A stretch of 50,489 bases of DNA from Acidocella sp. (GTDB lineage: Bacteria; Pseudomonadota; Alphaproteobacteria; Acetobacterales; Acetobacteraceae). This document shows positions 24,878 to 32,498 of this stretch, in pieces. The translations under genes and the position numbers were made by a program. The notes under the pieces are model-generated. The model was not told the DNA's origin. It saw only the letters and a list, made by a program, of their open reading frames with translations, and did not search any database. The stretch spans positions 1 through 50,489 of the forward strand of contig JAMFRU010000098.1 in assembly GCA_026224875.1 (NCBI GenBank), written 5' to 3'. How positions within the stretch are numbered: the stretch's first letter is position 1; every line of letters starts with the position of its first letter.

Positions 24878-25684
24878 TTGAAAATCGCGGTCGGTTACGA
24901 GTTCATCTACCAGCTTCCGCAACCCACCCCCATGATTCTGGCGCTGAATGTCCATTCGAGCCGTGCGGGTGACATTATTGTGGCGGATGTGATGACCACC
25001 TTCCCGGTGGTGCCGATTACTTTTCATCTGGACGGATTTGGTAACCAATGCGCCAGGCTTGTGGCCCCGGCCGGGCAATTCCGGCTGGCGAGTGCCGGCA
25101 CGGTGATCGATTCCGATACGCCGGACCCGGTGGTGGCCGATGCCGTGCAGCATGCGGTGGAGGATTTGCCGCTGGCCACTTTGCCGTTTTTGCTCGGCAG
25201 CCGTTATTGCGAGACCGATGTGCTGGGCGACATTGCCTGGAACCTGTTTGGCGACACCAAGCCGGGCTGGGCGCGGGTGCAGGCGGTGTGTGACTTTGTG
25301 CATAAACGCATTAAATTCGACTATATGCAGGCGCGTAACACCCGTACGGCACTGCAGGGTTACCAGGAGCAGGTGGGGGTGTGCCGGGATTATGCGCATC
25401 TCGGCGTGGCACTCTGCCGGGCGTTAAATATACCGGCGCGCTATTGCACGGGGTATTTGAGCGATATCGGCGAGCCTTTGCCGCACCCGCCGGGGGATTT
25501 TGCCGGCTGGTTCGAGGCTTATCTGGGCGGGGCGTGGCATACGTTCGATCCGCGCAACAACAAGCCGCGGCTGGGGCGTATTTTGATGGCCTATGGGCGC
25601 GATGCGGCCGATGTGGCGCTGTGCAATATTTTCGGGCCCAGCGTGCTGGAAAGCTTTACGGTCTGGACCCACGAGGCGATTTGA
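24878..25684 (+). CDS. Transglutaminase-like domain protein
   Basis: 268 residues. An N-terminal beta-rich region of about 100 residues precedes the transglutaminase-like cysteine protease core. The catalytic triad is visible as Cys169 in EQVGVCRDYAHLG, His221 in GAWHTFDPRNN and Asp224. Related alphaproteobacterial proteins are of unknown role, often with circularly arranged peptidase or amidase functions. The start appears to be TTG at 24878, supported by GGAAGGAC a few bases upstream; the next ATG would remove conserved N-terminal residues. The Smr gene follows 15 nt after the stop. Confidence 0.85.
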   Translation: MKIAVGYEFIYQLPQPTPMILALNVHSSRAGDIIVADVMTTFPVVPITFHLDGFGNQCARLVAPAGQFRLASAGTVIDSDTPDPVVADAVQHAVEDLPLATLPFLLGSRYCETDVLGDIAWNLFGDTKPGWARVQAVCDFVHKRIKFDYMQARNTRTALQGYQEQVGVCRDYAHLGVALCRALNIPARYCTGYLSDIGEPLPHPPGDFAGWFEAYLGGAWHTFDPRNNKPRLGRILMAYGRDAADVALCNIFGPSVLESFTVWTHEAI

Positions 25685-25699
25685 CGAATATTTTGCGTC

Positions 25700-26224
25700 A
25701 TGGCCCGGCGCAAAGGATTTTCTGAGGATGATTTGCGGCTGTGGGCGGCCTATGGCCGGACGCTGACGCGGCTTATGCCGGGCCGCAAGCTGGGTTTGGC
25801 GATCGAAGAGCTGCCCCCTGCCCCGCCGCCGCCTGCCGTAGCCATACCTGCACCGTTGGTGGCGCAAAAACCCAGCCTGGCGCGGATGCCGGCCGAGGTT
25901 GGGCTGAATGCAGCGCCTGCCGGGCTTGATAAAGCCACCTGGAAGAATTTTTACGCCGGCAAGACCAGGGTTGAGGCCAGGTTGGATTTGCACGGGCATA
26001 CGGCTTCCAGGGCGCATAATGAGGTGCGGCATTTTCTGGAGCTGGCCTATGGGTCTGGGTTGCGCAATGTCGAGATCATTACCGGCAAGGGGGAGATTTT
26101 GGCGCGTGAGCTGCCGCATTGGCTTAACGCGCCGGGGCTACGGCCGCTGATATTGGCGCTGGTGCATTCGCATGCGGCCAATACGGGCTCGGTGCGCGTT
26201 TTGCTCCGGCGGCGGCGGGGGTGA
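25700..26224 (+). CDS. Smr-domain protein (DUF1403/YdaL-type)
   Basis: 174 residues. A Pro/Ala-rich linker (about residues 30-60) leads to the Smr domain: LDLHGHTASRAHNEVRHFLELAYGSGLRNVEIITGKG, with the LDLHG and TGKG (HGxG-like) motifs. Smr domains nick or bind branched DNA or RNA; stand-alone versions in proteobacteria are implicated in nucleic-acid processing and ribosome rescue. It is probably co-transcribed with the transglutaminase-like gene (15-nt gap). A short REP-like tract follows its stop. Confidence 0.85.
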   Translation: MARRKGFSEDDLRLWAAYGRTLTRLMPGRKLGLAIEELPPAPPPPAVAIPAPLVAQKPSLARMPAEVGLNAAPAGLDKATWKNFYAGKTRVEARLDLHGHTASRAHNEVRHFLELAYGSGLRNVEIITGKGEILARELPHWLNAPGLRPLILALVHSHAANTGSVRVLLRRRRG

Positions 26225-26258
26225 GGCGTTTCGGTGATTGCGCTCGTCACGGCCGCGA

Positions 26259-26331
26259 GATCCCCGCTTTCGCGGGGATGACGGGGGCTTTCGCGGGGAT
26301 GACTTGGGTGTCGCGGAGATGATTTGGGTGG
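26259..26331. repeat. REP-like hairpin with decaying tandem copies
   Basis: ATCCCCGCTTTCGCGGGGAT (26260-26279) is a perfect palindromic hairpin followed by GACGGG, the common alphaproteobacterial REP-like pattern. The unit TCGCGGGGATGACnnGGG is then repeated twice with growing divergence up to 26331, five bases before the XRE gene ATG. A related hairpin lies at 16086-16112. Confidence 0.75.
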
Positions 26332-26335
26332 ATCC

Positions 26336-26770
26336 ATGACCCCGTTTGGTGAAAAACTGCGGCAGTTGCGCCAGGCGCGGGGGATTTTGCAGCGGGAGAT
26401 GGCGGCGGCACTTGAGATATCCGCTCCTTATCTCTCCGCACTTGAGCATGGCCGGCGGGGGACGCCTTCGGCCGGGCTGATCCACCAGGTTTGCCAGTAT
26501 TTTGGCCTGATCTGGGATGAGGCGGATGAGCTGACGGCACTGGCCAAGACCTCACGCCCGCGGTTGCGGCTGAATGCGGCCGGGCTGACGCCGGCGCAGA
26601 CCGCACTTGCCAACCGGTTGACGCGCGAGCTGCGGCATCTCGATGCACAGACTATAGAGACGATGCGGGAATTGCTGGACCAGGCGCGGGCGTCTCAGCC
26701 GGCCAGCGCGCCCAGCCCGCGTAAAAAGCCGAGCAAGGGGAGCAAGGGCAGGCCGAGAATGGTGAAATAA
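26336..26770 (+). CDS. XRE-family helix-turn-helix regulator
   Basis: 144 residues. The N-terminal HTH_3/XRE domain is GEKLRQLRQARGILQREMAAALEISAPYLSALEHGRRGTPSAGLIHQVCQYFGL, and the C-terminus is basic (RKKPSKGSKGRPRMVK). The targets are unknown. The ATG at 26336 fits the domain start. Its leader is the REP-like repeat, so no normal Shine-Dalgarno is visible and translation may be weak or start otherwise. The 3' end overlaps the convergent maf gene by 76 bp. Confidence 0.82.
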   Translation: MTPFGEKLRQLRQARGILQREMAAALEISAPYLSALEHGRRGTPSAGLIHQVCQYFGLIWDEADELTALAKTSRPRLRLNAAGLTPAQTALANRLTRELRHLDAQTIETMRELLDQARASQPASAPSPRKKPSKGSKGRPRMVK

Positions 26771-27279
26771 TCGCCTTCGACGTGCTCGAATAACTGCGCG
26801 CCAAGCCCTTCCAGCCGGTAGGCGCCGACGCAGCCGAGGATTTTGGTCCCCTCCGCCGCGAGGTAGCTGGCGATAAAGGCTTCGCTTAGGGGGCGGATTG
26901 TGAGGCGGGCCGATTCCACGTGCGTCCACAACACCGTACCGGCTTGCAGTACGCAGACGGCGGTTATGAGCTCATGGGCGCGCCCTGAGAGCGCGCGCAG
27001 ATGCGTTGCGGCCTCGGCCAGATCCGACGGCTTGTCGAAAATATTACCATCACATACGAGTAATTGGTCAGCACCAATAACAAAGGCGCCAGGGTGAGCC
27101 TGGGCCACGGAGCGTGCCTTTGCCTGGGCCAAAGCCAGCGCCAGTGCAGGCGGGGGACCGGTAAAACCGGCCTTGAGCGCCGCCTCATCTACGCCTGAGG
27201 CGATAAACTGCGCCTCGATGCCGGCGGAGCAAAACATTTCCTGCCGGGCGGCGGAGGTGCTGGCCAGAATCAGCTGCAT
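26695..27279 (-). CDS. Maf-like nucleotide pyrophosphatase
   Basis: 194 residues from the ATG at 27279 (MQLILASTSAARQEMF); earlier ATGs at 27288 and 27309 are possible. Maf/YhdE enzymes hydrolyse non-canonical or m7-type nucleoside triphosphates to prevent their incorporation. Visible are ILASTSAARQEMFCSAGI (the ASxSxxRxxLL nucleotide motif in variant form), VIGADQLLVCDGNIFDKP and GAYRLEGLGAQLFEHVEGDY. The C-terminal end runs antisense into the XRE gene for 76 bp. Confidence 0.88.
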   Translation of the reverse strand: MQLILASTSAARQEMFCSAGIEAQFIASGVDEAALKAGFTGPPPALALALAQAKARSVAQAHPGAFVIGADQLLVCDGNIFDKPSDLAEAATHLRALSGRAHELITAVCVLQAGTVLWTHVESARLTIRPLSEAFIASYLAAEGTKILGCVGAYRLEGLGAQLFEHVEGDYFTILGLPLLPLLGFLRGLGALAG

Positions 27280-27484
27280 GGGCGCCATTCCCGCATTTTG
27301 AAGAAACAAATTTTATTCCTGCTCAAAAAATAAACCCTCCATTACAGAATTGTGCAAATAATTGTCATCTGACGATCAAATCCCGCTCACTTGTTTGCCG
27401 CAATACCCCCACGCGGGGCTTGAGACCAGCGGTTTGCTGCATATGCGAAGGCTGGCTCAGCTCCGGCATGGCATTTGCATTATT

Positions 27485-27514
27485 TTAAACAGAGACCGCT
27501 TAAACAGAGACCGC
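27485..27514. repeat. 15-bp direct tandem repeat in the permease leader
   Basis: TTAAACAGAGACCGC occurs twice back to back (27485-27499 and 27500-27514), 36 bp before the ATG of the APC permease. It may be a regulator site or a recent slippage duplication. Confidence 0.6.
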
Positions 27515-27549
27515 GTGTGCGGTGAATTTTCAACCCGGAGACAGACAGC

Positions 27550-28968
27550 ATGGTCGCCACCACAGACATTGCCGCGCACGCCGCCGCGCAAGCAGCGCCA
27601 CAACTAAAACACGGCGCGCTCAACAAGATCGAGACGCTCGGCCAATCCATCGCCAATATCGCGCCGACCATGACGCCGGCGCTGAACATCACCGTCGTCG
27701 CCGGTCTGGCCGGCGTCGGCTCCTGGGTTGCCTATGCGCTGGCCACCCTCGGCCTCATCTTCGTCGGCGCCTCCATCTCCAGCCTGGCCAAGCGCCATCC
27801 GGAAGCCGGCTCCTTCTTTGTTTATATCGGCCGCAATTTCGGCCCCGTGAGCGGCGCGCTGGCCGGCTGGGCCATGGTGCTGGCCTACACCACCACCGCC
27901 GTGGCGGTGCTGATGAGCGAGCCGCTCTTCCTCAACAACGTGCTCGCCGTGTTCGGCATGTCGCTCGGCTTCGGCGCCGAGACGTTCATCTCCTTCCTGG
28001 TGCTGGCCTTGGTCGTGTTTGCCGCCTATCGCGACATCACCTTCTCCTCGCGCATGGGTCTGGTGCTGGAATGCGTCTCCGTCGGCATCATCGTCGTGAT
28101 CACCGCCCTTGTGGTGGCCAAGCACGGCACGGTGGTGGACCCGGTGCAGCTCCACGTCACCAAACTTCCGGTCGGCGGCATCATGTCCGCCATGGCGTTT
28201 GCCGTGTTCAGCTGGGTGGGTTTCGAAAGCTCCGCGACGCTGGCCAAGGAATCGGCTGATCCGGTGAAAAACATCCCCTACGCGGTGGTCGGTTCGGCCG
28301 CCATCGTCGGCGTGTTCTTCACCATCCTGGCCTATTTCATGGTCATGGCGATGGGCGACAATACCGGAGCCATCGCCGGCTCCTCCTCGCCGTTTGCCGA
28401 CATGACCAACAAGGCGGGTCTGCCCTGGGCTGCCGGCATCGTGTATTTCGCCGCCATCATCAGCGCGTTTGCCTGCGCTCTGGCCTGCCTGAACGCCAGC
28501 TCGCGCATGCTCTACTCCATGGGCCGCTACCAGTTCCTGCACGGCTCCATGGGCCTGGTGCATAAGGTCCACAAAACCCCGCACATGGCTGTGTATGCTT
28601 CCGGCGTCATCACCGGGCTGATCATTCTCGCACTTCTGCCCGAAGGCTTCCTCAACGGGTTCGGCCTGTCCGGCACCATCGCCACCTATGGCTTCGTGGT
28701 CGTGTATTTCGGCATCTGCCTTGCCGCCCCGGTGGATCTGTACCGCGGCGGTGTGCTCAAGGCGCAGCATGTGATCTACACCATCATCGGTGCCGGCATG
28801 ATGGCCTTCGTGATCTACGCCAGCCTGTTCCCCTACCCGGCAGCGCCGTTCAACATGCTGCCGCCGGTGTTCGCTGCGTACATGGGCATCGGGCTGGTCT
28901 GGTTCCTGGTGCTGAAGTCGAAATCGCCGCAGATCCTCGCCAGCATCGGCGCCGATATGGAAGGCTGA
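27550..28968 (+). CDS. APC-superfamily amino acid permease
   Basis: 472 residues with about twelve hydrophobic segments. TM1 holds the unwound NIAPTMTPALNITVVAG stretch that resembles the APC substrate site, and a conserved FSWVGFESSATLAKESADP follows in TM6-7. The substrate (amino acid, amine or organic acid) is not predictable. An AACCCGGAGAC Shine-Dalgarno precedes the ATG at 27550. A strong terminator follows at 28988. It is divergent from maf, with a 270-bp leader containing the 15-bp tandem repeat. Confidence 0.88.
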   Translation: MVATTDIAAHAAAQAAPQLKHGALNKIETLGQSIANIAPTMTPALNITVVAGLAGVGSWVAYALATLGLIFVGASISSLAKRHPEAGSFFVYIGRNFGPVSGALAGWAMVLAYTTTAVAVLMSEPLFLNNVLAVFGMSLGFGAETFISFLVLALVVFAAYRDITFSSRMGLVLECVSVGIIVVITALVVAKHGTVVDPVQLHVTKLPVGGIMSAMAFAVFSWVGFESSATLAKESADPVKNIPYAVVGSAAIVGVFFTILAYFMVMAMGDNTGAIAGSSSPFADMTNKAGLPWAAGIVYFAAIISAFACALACLNASSRMLYSMGRYQFLHGSMGLVHKVHKTPHMAVYASGVITGLIILALLPEGFLNGFGLSGTIATYGFVVVYFGICLAAPVDLYRGGVLKAQHVIYTIIGAGMMAFVIYASLFPYPAAPFNMLPPVFAAYMGIGLVWFLVLKSKSPQILASIGADMEG

Positions 28969-28987
28969 TTTCCAGCCTTCCTGAAAG

Positions 28988-29019
28988 GGCCCCGGACGCG
29001 AGTCCGGGGCCTCTTTTTT
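28988..29019 (+). terminator. Rho-independent terminator after the APC permease
   Basis: GGCCCCGGAC, loop GCGA and GTCCGGGGCC form a perfect 10-bp stem followed by TCTTTTTT. It separates the permease from the tRNA gene. Confidence 0.9.
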
Positions 29020-29089
29020 GGGTGGGTGTTTGGTGCTTGTCCCAATTGACTTCCCCTGCTGGCCGGGGTACCCGGCTGGCTTACGGTTT

Positions 29090-29164
29090 GGCGGCGTAGC
29101 TCAGCGGTAGAGCAGGAGAATCATAATCTCTTGGCCGGCAGTTCAAATCTGTCCGTCGCTACCA
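29090..29164 (+). tRNA. tRNA-Met (anticodon CAT, elongator type)
   Basis: A complete cloverleaf can be folded. The acceptor arm GGCGGCG pairs with CGTCGCT (two wobble pairs), followed by encoded ACCA. The D arm is GCTC/GAGC, the anticodon stem is GGAGA/TCTCT around the loop ATCATAA (anticodon CAT), and the T arm is GGCAG/CTGTC around TTCAAAT. The G1-U72 pair and the overall sequence fit the alphaproteobacterial elongator methionine tRNA rather than initiator or Ile2. Confidence 0.95.
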
Positions 29165-29198
29165 ACCGGAATTCGGGTAAAACAACAGATTTTCCTGC

Positions 29199-29411
29199 TT
29201 ATTCAAGCGCCTCGACGCTGCCCCAGCCGAACCTCACACTATGTGCTTCGATTTCCTCTCGCACGGCCGTTAAGGCCAGTTGGAGGCAAGCGAGTTCGTT
29301 CAAGGCGTTGGGATTATCGGCGGTATCGGTTGACGCCAAGGTTTGAATGGCGCTGAGGCGCTGGTCTTCAAGCTTGGCGCGCAGGGCTTGTACGGGGTGG
29401 TTGTTGTCCAA
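29199..29411 (-). CDS. Small hypothetical protein
   Basis: 70 residues, charged and probably helical (MDNNHPVQALRAKLEDQRLSAIQTLAS..., ending FGWGSVEALE). I do not recognise the family. It has no signal peptide or membrane segment. The reading frame is not shadowed by a larger gene and the GAGAGAGAT leader offers a weak Shine-Dalgarno (AAAGGAGAGAGATTC). It lies between tRNA-Met and a secreted Gly-rich protein. Confidence 0.5.
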   Translation of the reverse strand: MDNNHPVQALRAKLEDQRLSAIQTLASTDTADNPNALNELACLQLALTAVREEIEAHSVRFGWGSVEALE

Positions 29412-29443
29412 GAATCTCTCTCCTTTGCTGGATTGCCGTTATT

Positions 29444-29487
29444 GGGCGGAACCCGCTACTGGGCAGAACCCGCTACTGGGCGGAACC
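29444..29487. repeat. 17-bp tandem repeat at the end of a secreted-protein gene
   Basis: GGGCGGAACCCGCTACT (29444-29460) is followed by a one-base variant (29461-29477) and a partial third unit GGGCGGAACC. The stop codon of the adjacent gene is inside the second unit, so unit loss or gain would change that protein's C-terminus. Confidence 0.7.
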
Positions 29488-29985
29488 GTAGACGCGGCTG
29501 CCGTCATTGCCGGGGCAATAGCACCGCCCGCCTACCGGGACGGTGACCTCCATGGGGCAGACGTAAGTGCCGGCGTTGCAGGATTCCGCTGAAGCACTGC
29601 TCTGCACCGGGCCGGGTGACTCCTGTGAAGCGGGCGCCTGAGGTGCAGGGGCCTGCTGGATGTAGCCGGGATAGGGCGAATAATAGCCGGGCGGGGGCGG
29701 GTAATAGGCCGGGGCCGGGGGATAATAGACCGGCGGCGGGTAATAATACGGGCCCGGGACATAGGCCGGCGCGATGCCGATGCCGACACCCCAGCCCCAA
29801 CCGCCGTGCCAGCCGCCACCCCAGCCACCACCGCCGCGCCAGCCACCACCGCCATTCCAGCCGCCACCACCGCCATGCCAACCGCCGTCTCCACCCCCGC
29901 CGTGTGCCGAGGCTGGTGCCGCCGCAACGCCGGTTATGGCCAGGCAGGTCATCGCAACCGTTAGAATTTTCGCAAATCGTCTCAT
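29473..29985 (-). CDS. Secreted Gly-rich and Pro/Tyr-rich protein
   Basis: 170 residues. The signal peptide (1-27, MRRFAKILTVAMTCLAITGVAAAPASA) precedes a Gly/Trp/His-rich segment (GGGGWNGGGGWRGGGGWGG), a PPxYY-rich segment (YYYPPPVYYPPAPAYYPPPPGYY) and a C-terminal part with three cysteines (SCNAGTYVCPMEVTVPVGGRCYCPGNDGSRVYG). Proteins of this type are common surface or envelope proteins in alphaproteobacteria and their function is unknown. The ATG at 29985 has weak Shine-Dalgarno support. Confidence 0.75.
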   Translation of the reverse strand: MRRFAKILTVAMTCLAITGVAAAPASAHGGGGDGGWHGGGGGWNGGGGWRGGGGWGGGWHGGWGWGVGIGIAPAYVPGPYYYPPPVYYPPAPAYYPPPPGYYSPYPGYIQQAPAPQAPASQESPGPVQSSASAESCNAGTYVCPMEVTVPVGGRCYCPGNDGSRVYGSAQ

Positions 29986-30285
29986 GATGCTGGTTCCCGC
30001 ATGCTTACCGGGTGAGAAGATGATCTACTGCACTTCGGGGCTGTTGCGCTGTTTTCAAGCGCGTTTTAGGCGGCAGCCGTGAAGGATTGGCTAAGCGAAG
30101 TTTCATCCCGCCGTAGTTTATGCTGTCTGCGCCATAAAACTCGTATTGTTTCAATGAATTATAGGCATGTCGATGGGCTGGCGCGGCGGCATCGGCCACC
30201 CAGATGCCAGCATTGTGCCCAGCATTGCGCATTGAAGCGCATGCAGCGCCGCACCACTTTTAGTCTCATCATAATGGAGGACACC
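29986..30285. other. Intergenic region before the His/Tyr-rich secreted protein
   Basis: 300 bp between two divergently placed secreted-protein genes. I see no hairpin, RNA gene or recognisable operator. It presumably contains a promoter on each strand. Confidence 0.4.
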
Positions 30286-30537
30286 ATGCAATTGACCAAA
30301 AAAACCGGCACGTTGAAGCGCCACCTGTTATCGCCTTTTGCGCTGGCCGCCGCCCTGACCGTTTGCGCGCCCATGGCAGCACTTGCCATGCCGGTGGCAC
30401 CGCAGCCCGTTAGCGCCGTATCCAGCGCCGCTACCCCGGCGGATTACCTCTACCAGGGGCATCATTATCATTATCGTAATAATGGGCATTATTATAACCA
30501 TCGTACGCGTAAGGGCTCGAATTGGTCGTATAACTGA
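30286..30537 (+). CDS. Small secreted His/Tyr-rich protein
   Basis: 83 residues with a clear signal peptide (MQLTKKTGTLKRHLLSPFALAAALTVCAPMAALA). The mature part is short and ends in YLYQGHHYHYRNNGHYYNHRTRKGSNWSYN, rich in His and Tyr, which suggests metal or surface binding. A strong TGGAGGACACC ribosome-binding site directly precedes the ATG at 30286 and decides the start over longer frames. The bidirectional terminator at 30560 follows. Confidence 0.78.
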   Translation: MQLTKKTGTLKRHLLSPFALAAALTVCAPMAALAMPVAPQPVSAVSSAATPADYLYQGHHYHYRNNGHYYNHRTRKGSNWSYN

Positions 30538-30559
30538 TCATCTCAGCTTAAGAAGCTGG

Positions 30560-30605
30560 CCATAAAAAACCGGCCTTCCCTTGCGGGAAGGCCGGTTTTT
30601 TATGG
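30560..30605. terminator. Bidirectional intrinsic terminator
   Basis: A perfect 21-bp stem: CCATAAAAAACCGGCCTTCC begins at 30560 and its complement ends at 30605, with the loop TTGC. A-tract and T-tract flank the GC core, so it can stop transcripts from the secreted-protein gene and from the convergent Rieske oxygenase gene. Confidence 0.92.
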
Positions 30606-30643
30606 GATACGCCGCGGCAGCTGGTTTTTAGAAACCCAGATGC

Positions 30644-32065
30644 TTAGAAACCTAAATCTACAATCTTGCCGTCGAAATTGCCGCCGAGCAGATGCTGTGC
30701 CTTGGCAAGCTTCTGTGCGTCCACGCCGCCGAGATAACCGTCGATGATGCGCTCGTAATTGCTGATCAGCCCTTCGACATTCTCCGCCAGGCGCATGAAT
30801 TCAAAACCCTGCGCGTGTACACCCTTCTGCTGGATGGGGATGTTGGAATAATCCTGCTGCGGGATGGCGGGGAAGTCCTTGCTGTCATAGGGCAGCTCGA
30901 TCGGCGCCATGACCACCGGGGGCTCTTGGCCGGGCGCGCTCGGGGTGAGCGACCAGATTTCAAAATAGCAGCTTTCCGGACCCAGCGGGCGGATGCGGTA
31001 GGCTGACATCGAGGTGAACATCGGCAGCAGGAAGTAATGCGGGAAGATGAATTCCACCGCATGGATGGGGTCTGAGACCGCAACGGCATTGAGATCCGGC
31101 ACCGGCTCGCCCTTGGCACTCAGACGCTTGGTGATCTGATCCTGGAAGATGCCGTACCAGGTCTGCACCGCCAGCATCGGGTCTTCCGGCAGCTCGACCT
31201 CCAGCAGTTCCTTGGCGATCTCGATCTCCTTGGCATGCACCATGCCGGCCATGCCCTCGCTGAGCAGTTCGAGATGCTTGACCTGGGCCTTCACGTTTTC
31301 ACGCCCGGTGAGGTACGGGTTGGTCGGCAGGCCGACGCCGCCCGTGTCCTGCATGTTGAAGGCGTACATTGAGTTGTACAGCCCGGGCAGCGTGCGCTGC
31401 AGCTGCGGATGCGTTTTCATCACGTGATAGCCTTCCATGAAGGCTTCCATCGCGATTTTCCAATTGGCCGGCAGCGTTGTGGCGTAGCACCATTCGGCGC
31501 GCAAATTGCTCAGGCCGTGCGCTTCGAGGCGCTGGGCCAGCGGGCCGATGGAATCCAGCAGGCTGGGGGCGTTATCGTCGAGATTGATGAAGGCGCAGGC
31601 GCCCCAGATTTCGACGCGGCAGGTTTTGAGGGCGAGATCGGCCTTGTCGAGCTGGCGCTCGCTGAATTTCTGCTTGCCGTACACAAAGGTGTTCTGGCCC
31701 TCGATGTTCCAGCGCCAGCCGTGGAAGGGGCAGGTGAAACCCTCGTTCTCGCAGGAGCCATGCGCCTTGCCCTCGGTGATCGGCACACCGCGATGGCGGC
31801 AGGCGTTGTGGAAGGCCTTGATGCCCTTGGCGGCATGCATGATGATGATCGATTTTTCGAGGATCTTATACTCGATCCAATCGCCGGCATTGGGGATCTG
31901 CTCCAGTCGGCAGGCCATCTGCCACACATGCGGCCAGAGGCGCTCGGTTTCGGCCTTGTAGAAGGTCTCGTCGTAATAGCGCTGCACGGGGATGCGTTCC
32001 GGATCGGTGATCGGGAAAGGGACGCTGCCGTCCTGGATGTCTTTCACCTGGGTCATTATTGTCAT
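30644..32065 (-). CDS. Rieske-type aromatic-ring/terpenoid hydroxylating oxygenase, alpha subunit
   Basis: 473 residues. The N-terminal Rieske [2Fe-2S] domain shows CRHRGVPI (CxH) and, 20 residues later, CPFHGW (CxxH). The catalytic domain carries the mononuclear iron site in WKIAMEAFMEGYHVMKTHPQ (two His). These enzymes hydroxylate hydrophobic rings or side chains using electrons from a ferredoxin. No beta subunit is adjacent, as expected for the homotrimeric class. The ferredoxin at 42757 could serve it. It is divergent from a Crp-type regulator gene 434 bp away. Confidence 0.85.
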   Translation of the reverse strand: MTIMTQVKDIQDGSVPFPITDPERIPVQRYYDETFYKAETERLWPHVWQMACRLEQIPNAGDWIEYKILEKSIIIMHAAKGIKAFHNACRHRGVPITEGKAHGSCENEGFTCPFHGWRWNIEGQNTFVYGKQKFSERQLDKADLALKTCRVEIWGACAFINLDDNAPSLLDSIGPLAQRLEAHGLSNLRAEWCYATTLPANWKIAMEAFMEGYHVMKTHPQLQRTLPGLYNSMYAFNMQDTGGVGLPTNPYLTGRENVKAQVKHLELLSEGMAGMVHAKEIEIAKELLEVELPEDPMLAVQTWYGIFQDQITKRLSAKGEPVPDLNAVAVSDPIHAVEFIFPHYFLLPMFTSMSAYRIRPLGPESCYFEIWSLTPSAPGQEPPVVMAPIELPYDSKDFPAIPQQDYSNIPIQQKGVHAQGFEFMRLAENVEGLISNYERIIDGYLGGVDAQKLAKAQHLLGGNFDGKIVDLGF

Positions 32066-32498
32066 GCTTCGTCCCTCTCGCAGGTCTTACTGTTGCCTTG
32101 ATGCTCTTTGGGTGCCGCTTATATTGCTGGTGCGGTCAGCTGACTTGTTGAGAAGTCTGAACACCCTCTTAGCTTTTATACGTCGCTTCGGGTAACGCTA
32201 TCTTCTGGTCACTGTCAATGTCGCCATAAGCGGGTATTGTCCGTATGAGTTTCCGGCGCCGGCGGCTTCCCAAGACGGTTTGCGCGCCTCAGCGAAGTCC
32301 TTTCAGCGCCTCGAAAATCCGCGGTTCAACGCGGGGACGGTAAAGCGGGGGTTTGGCCCGTTGCTGTTTAAGCATACTGTTCAAACCCAGCCGGCTTAAA
32401 GATGCTTTTCCGTTCATGTCGTAACTTGTTGCAGTCCGACCCGGTTTCAGCATAGGCTGGCTCATAACAAGATCAAAAAAGACGGCAAGGGAGTAACC
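32066..32498. promoter_or_regulatory. Divergent promoter region between the Rieske oxygenase and Crp-type regulator genes
   Basis: A 433-bp region with an imperfect inverted repeat at 32366-32386 (GTTTAA, CATACTGT core, TTCAAAC). This closely resembles the inverted repeat upstream of the P450 gene at 46036-46064. No other gene or RNA is visible. Confidence 0.5.

Noticed and set aside
27309-27549. Riboswitch in the permease leader
   Set aside because: No known riboswitch core motif or conserved multi-stem layout was recognised; only the 15-bp tandem repeat stands out.
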